Shown here: in pieces, positions 62,652-64,000 of the stretch
How the letters are laid out: every line of letters starts with the position of its first letter
How positions within the stretch are numbered: position 1 is the stretch's first letter
Origin: CBDEGU01 sp965238045
GTDB lineage: Bacteria; Acidobacteriota; Terriglobia; Bryobacterales; UBA6623
Length of the DNA: 64,000 nt
Direction of reading: 5' to 3'
NCBI GenBank assembly: GCA_965238045.1
Contig: CBDEGU010000012.1
Location: forward strand, 124,001 to 188,000
Made by a program: the position numbers and the translations under genes
Notes under the pieces: generated by a model
Databases searched by the model: none
Told to the model about the DNA's origin: nothing
Seen by the model: the letters and a program-made list of their open reading frames with translations, nothing else

Positions 62652-62715
62652 TGCTCCCTAGAGGCGCGGCCCCCTAGAGGCCCGGCTCCCTGGAGGCACG
62701 GCTCCCTGGAGGCAC
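62652..62715. repeat. 16-bp tandem palindromic repeat between gltB and gltD
   Basis: Four units: TGCTCCCTAGAGGCGC, GGCCCCCTAGAGGCCC and GGCTCCCTGGAGGCAC twice. Each unit is itself near-palindromic (CTCC-CT-GGAG). It could form stacked hairpins in the gltB-gltD transcript. Confidence 0.7.
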
Positions 62716-62729
62716 GGGGCCGCCGCGCC

Positions 62730-64000
62730 TTAGACCGACACCATCGCCCGTTCGCCCTCGTAGCGCTCGCTCAGGGCGCGCTTCAAGTCCTTGGGAAACA
62801 CCTTGATAAACTTCGGCAGCATCGACTCCCAGTTGTCGAGCACCCACTGCCCCTTGGGGCTCTTCGTATACTCCACATGCCGCCGAATCATTTCCGTGAC
62901 AAAGTCGATATCATCGGGCGAGACCAGCGGCTCCAAATCCACCATCGAGTGGTTACAGCACTTCTCGGCAAACTCAGCCGCCTCGTCCAGCACGAACGCA
63001 AACCCGCCGCTCATGCCGGCGGCGAAGTTCCGTCCCGCCCGGCCCAGAATGACGACACGGCCGTTGGTCATGTACTCACAGCCATGGTCGCCGACTCCTT
63101 CCACCAATACCCGGGCCCCGCTATTGCGGATGCAAAACCGCTCGCCCGCCATGCCGTTGATGAATGCCTCGCCTTGGGTCGCTCCGTAAAACGAAACGTT
63201 GCCAATAATAATATTTTCTTCGAAAACAAAGTTTGATTTCGCCGCCGGATAAACGATCAGCCGTCCGCCGGAGAGTCCCTTGCCAAAATAGTCGTTCGCG
63301 TCGCCTTCGAGCGTCAGCGTCATGCCGCGCACGATCCAGGCGCCGAAGCTCTGACCGCCCGACCCGGTGAGGTGAATCCGGACCGTATCCTCGGGCAGCC
63401 CCTCGGCGCCGTGGCGGCGAGTGATTTCGCTCGCCAGCATCGTGCCGATCGTGCGGTTCACGTTGTGCACCGGGATTTTGAGTTCCACCGGCTCCTTGCG
63501 CTCCAGGGCGTCCTTGCACATTGCGATCAACTGGTTGTCGAGCTGTATCTCGATACCGTGATCCTGTTTCTTGACGCAGTAGCGCGGGACGGCCTTGTCC
63601 ACGGGCGGATCGAAGAACACGCGGCTGAAATCGAGTCCGCGAGCCTTCCAATGGTCCACAGCCTTGCTGGCGTCCAGCTTGTCGACGCGGCCAATCATTT
63701 CGTTGATCGTTCGGAAGCCCAACTCGGCCATGTACCGCCGCACGTCCTCGGCGATAAAGAAGAAGAAATTGATGGCGTCCTCGGGCGTGCCCGTGAATTT
63801 CTTGCGAAGCTCGGGATCCTGCGTGGCAATGCCCACCGGGCAGGTGTTGAGATGACACTTGCGCATCATAATGCAGCCCATCGAGATGAGCGGCATGGTC
63901 GAGAAGCCGAACTCCTCGGCGCCCAATAGGGCGCCGATCACCACGTCGCGACCGGTCATCAGCTTGCCGTCGACCTGCACCTTGATGCGGCCACGCAGGT
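62730..64000 (-). CDS. gltB: Glutamate synthase large subunit, C-terminal part (partial)
   Basis: About 423 codons from the window edge (frame open beyond 63980) to the stop at 62730. It includes the FMN/3Fe-4S region with MGCIMMRKCHLNTCPVGIAT and the Gly-rich beta-helix domain (SGGRLIVYP, GATQGEAFINGMAGERFCIR, GGFAFVLDEA). The enzyme makes two glutamates from glutamine and 2-oxoglutarate. The amidotransferase domain lies outside the window. Confidence 0.96.
   Translation of the reverse strand, partial: LRGRIKVQVDGKLMTGRDVVIGALLGAEEFGFSTMPLISMGCIMMRKCHLNTCPVGIATQDPELRKKFTGTPEDAINFFFFIAEDVRRYMAELGFRTINEMIGRVDKLDASKAVDHWKARGLDFSRVFFDPPVDKAVPRYCVKKQDHGIEIQLDNQLIAMCKDALERKEPVELKIPVHNVNRTIGTMLASEITRRHGAEGLPEDTVRIHLTGSGGQSFGAWIVRGMTLTLEGDANDYFGKGLSGGRLIVYPAAKSNFVFEENIIIGNVSFYGATQGEAFINGMAGERFCIRNSGARVLVEGVGDHGCEYMTNGRVVILGRAGRNFAAGMSGGFAFVLDEAAEFAEKCCNHSMVDLEPLVSPDDIDFVTEMIRRHVEYTKSPKGQWVLDNWESMLPKFIKVFPKDLKRALSERYEGERAMVSV

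Overview
The window is about 64 kb of GC-rich bacterial chromosome, cut inside genes at both ends (tail of an RND efflux permease at base 1, glutamate synthase large subunit at base 64000). Tat-exported metabolic enzymes, an Oar-like TonB receptor remnant, FG-GAP and NHL propeller proteins, di-haem oxidoreductases and several efflux and two-component systems suggest a soil-type Acidobacteriota, perhaps Bryobacterales-like. This is inference from gene content; there is no rRNA in the window.

Layout. 1-19.2 kb is ordinary housekeeping and catabolic sequence: glycerophosphodiesterase, exported RidA-like protein, FG-GAP lipoprotein, sugar isomerase, HpaI aldolase with amidohydrolase, a sigma-54 two-component pair, a tautomerase, two Tat-exported enzymes, an RND pump with adaptor, an AIR-synthase-like protein and MobA. 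An unexplained 162-bp inverted-repeat element lies at 12.8 kb.

19.2-41 kb is a heavily rearranged accessory region. Two identical inverted IS5-type elements (19417-20529 and 23707-24819) bracket 3.2 kb holding a tRNA-Ser, a truncated tyrosine integrase and half of an NB-ARC/TPR STAND gene. The other half lies just outside the right IS. A 9-bp target duplication and an exact reading-frame match show that one STAND gene was hit by the IS and the segment then inverted. Further right, an IS1380-family element splits a TonB receptor with a 5-bp duplication, next to an IS256-family remnant and several dispersed hairpin repeats. At 34.9-40.8 kb there are three attC-like sites with cassette-like genes: two membrane proteins, a VOC-fold fragment, and a STAND NTPase preceded by a small membrane protein. 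An IS1595-family element with an 8-bp duplication has landed between the last two. This integron-like, integrase-less array of membrane and STAND proteins is the best candidate for an undescribed system.

41-64 kb returns to backbone: a di-haem oxidoreductase, CuA-domain protein and porin group; a class III aminotransferase; CheX and CheY; a 2-oxoacid:ferredoxin oxidoreductase cluster under a SufR-like regulator, with a decayed nadA, a Rieske-like protein missing a ligand and a divergent 7Fe ferredoxin; dnaK-dnaJ-hspR; a HigBA toxin-antitoxin pair; mannonate dehydratase; a methyltransferase; and gltBD. A 1-kb insert with a PIN-like gene is flanked by a diverged copy of the gltD 3-prime end.
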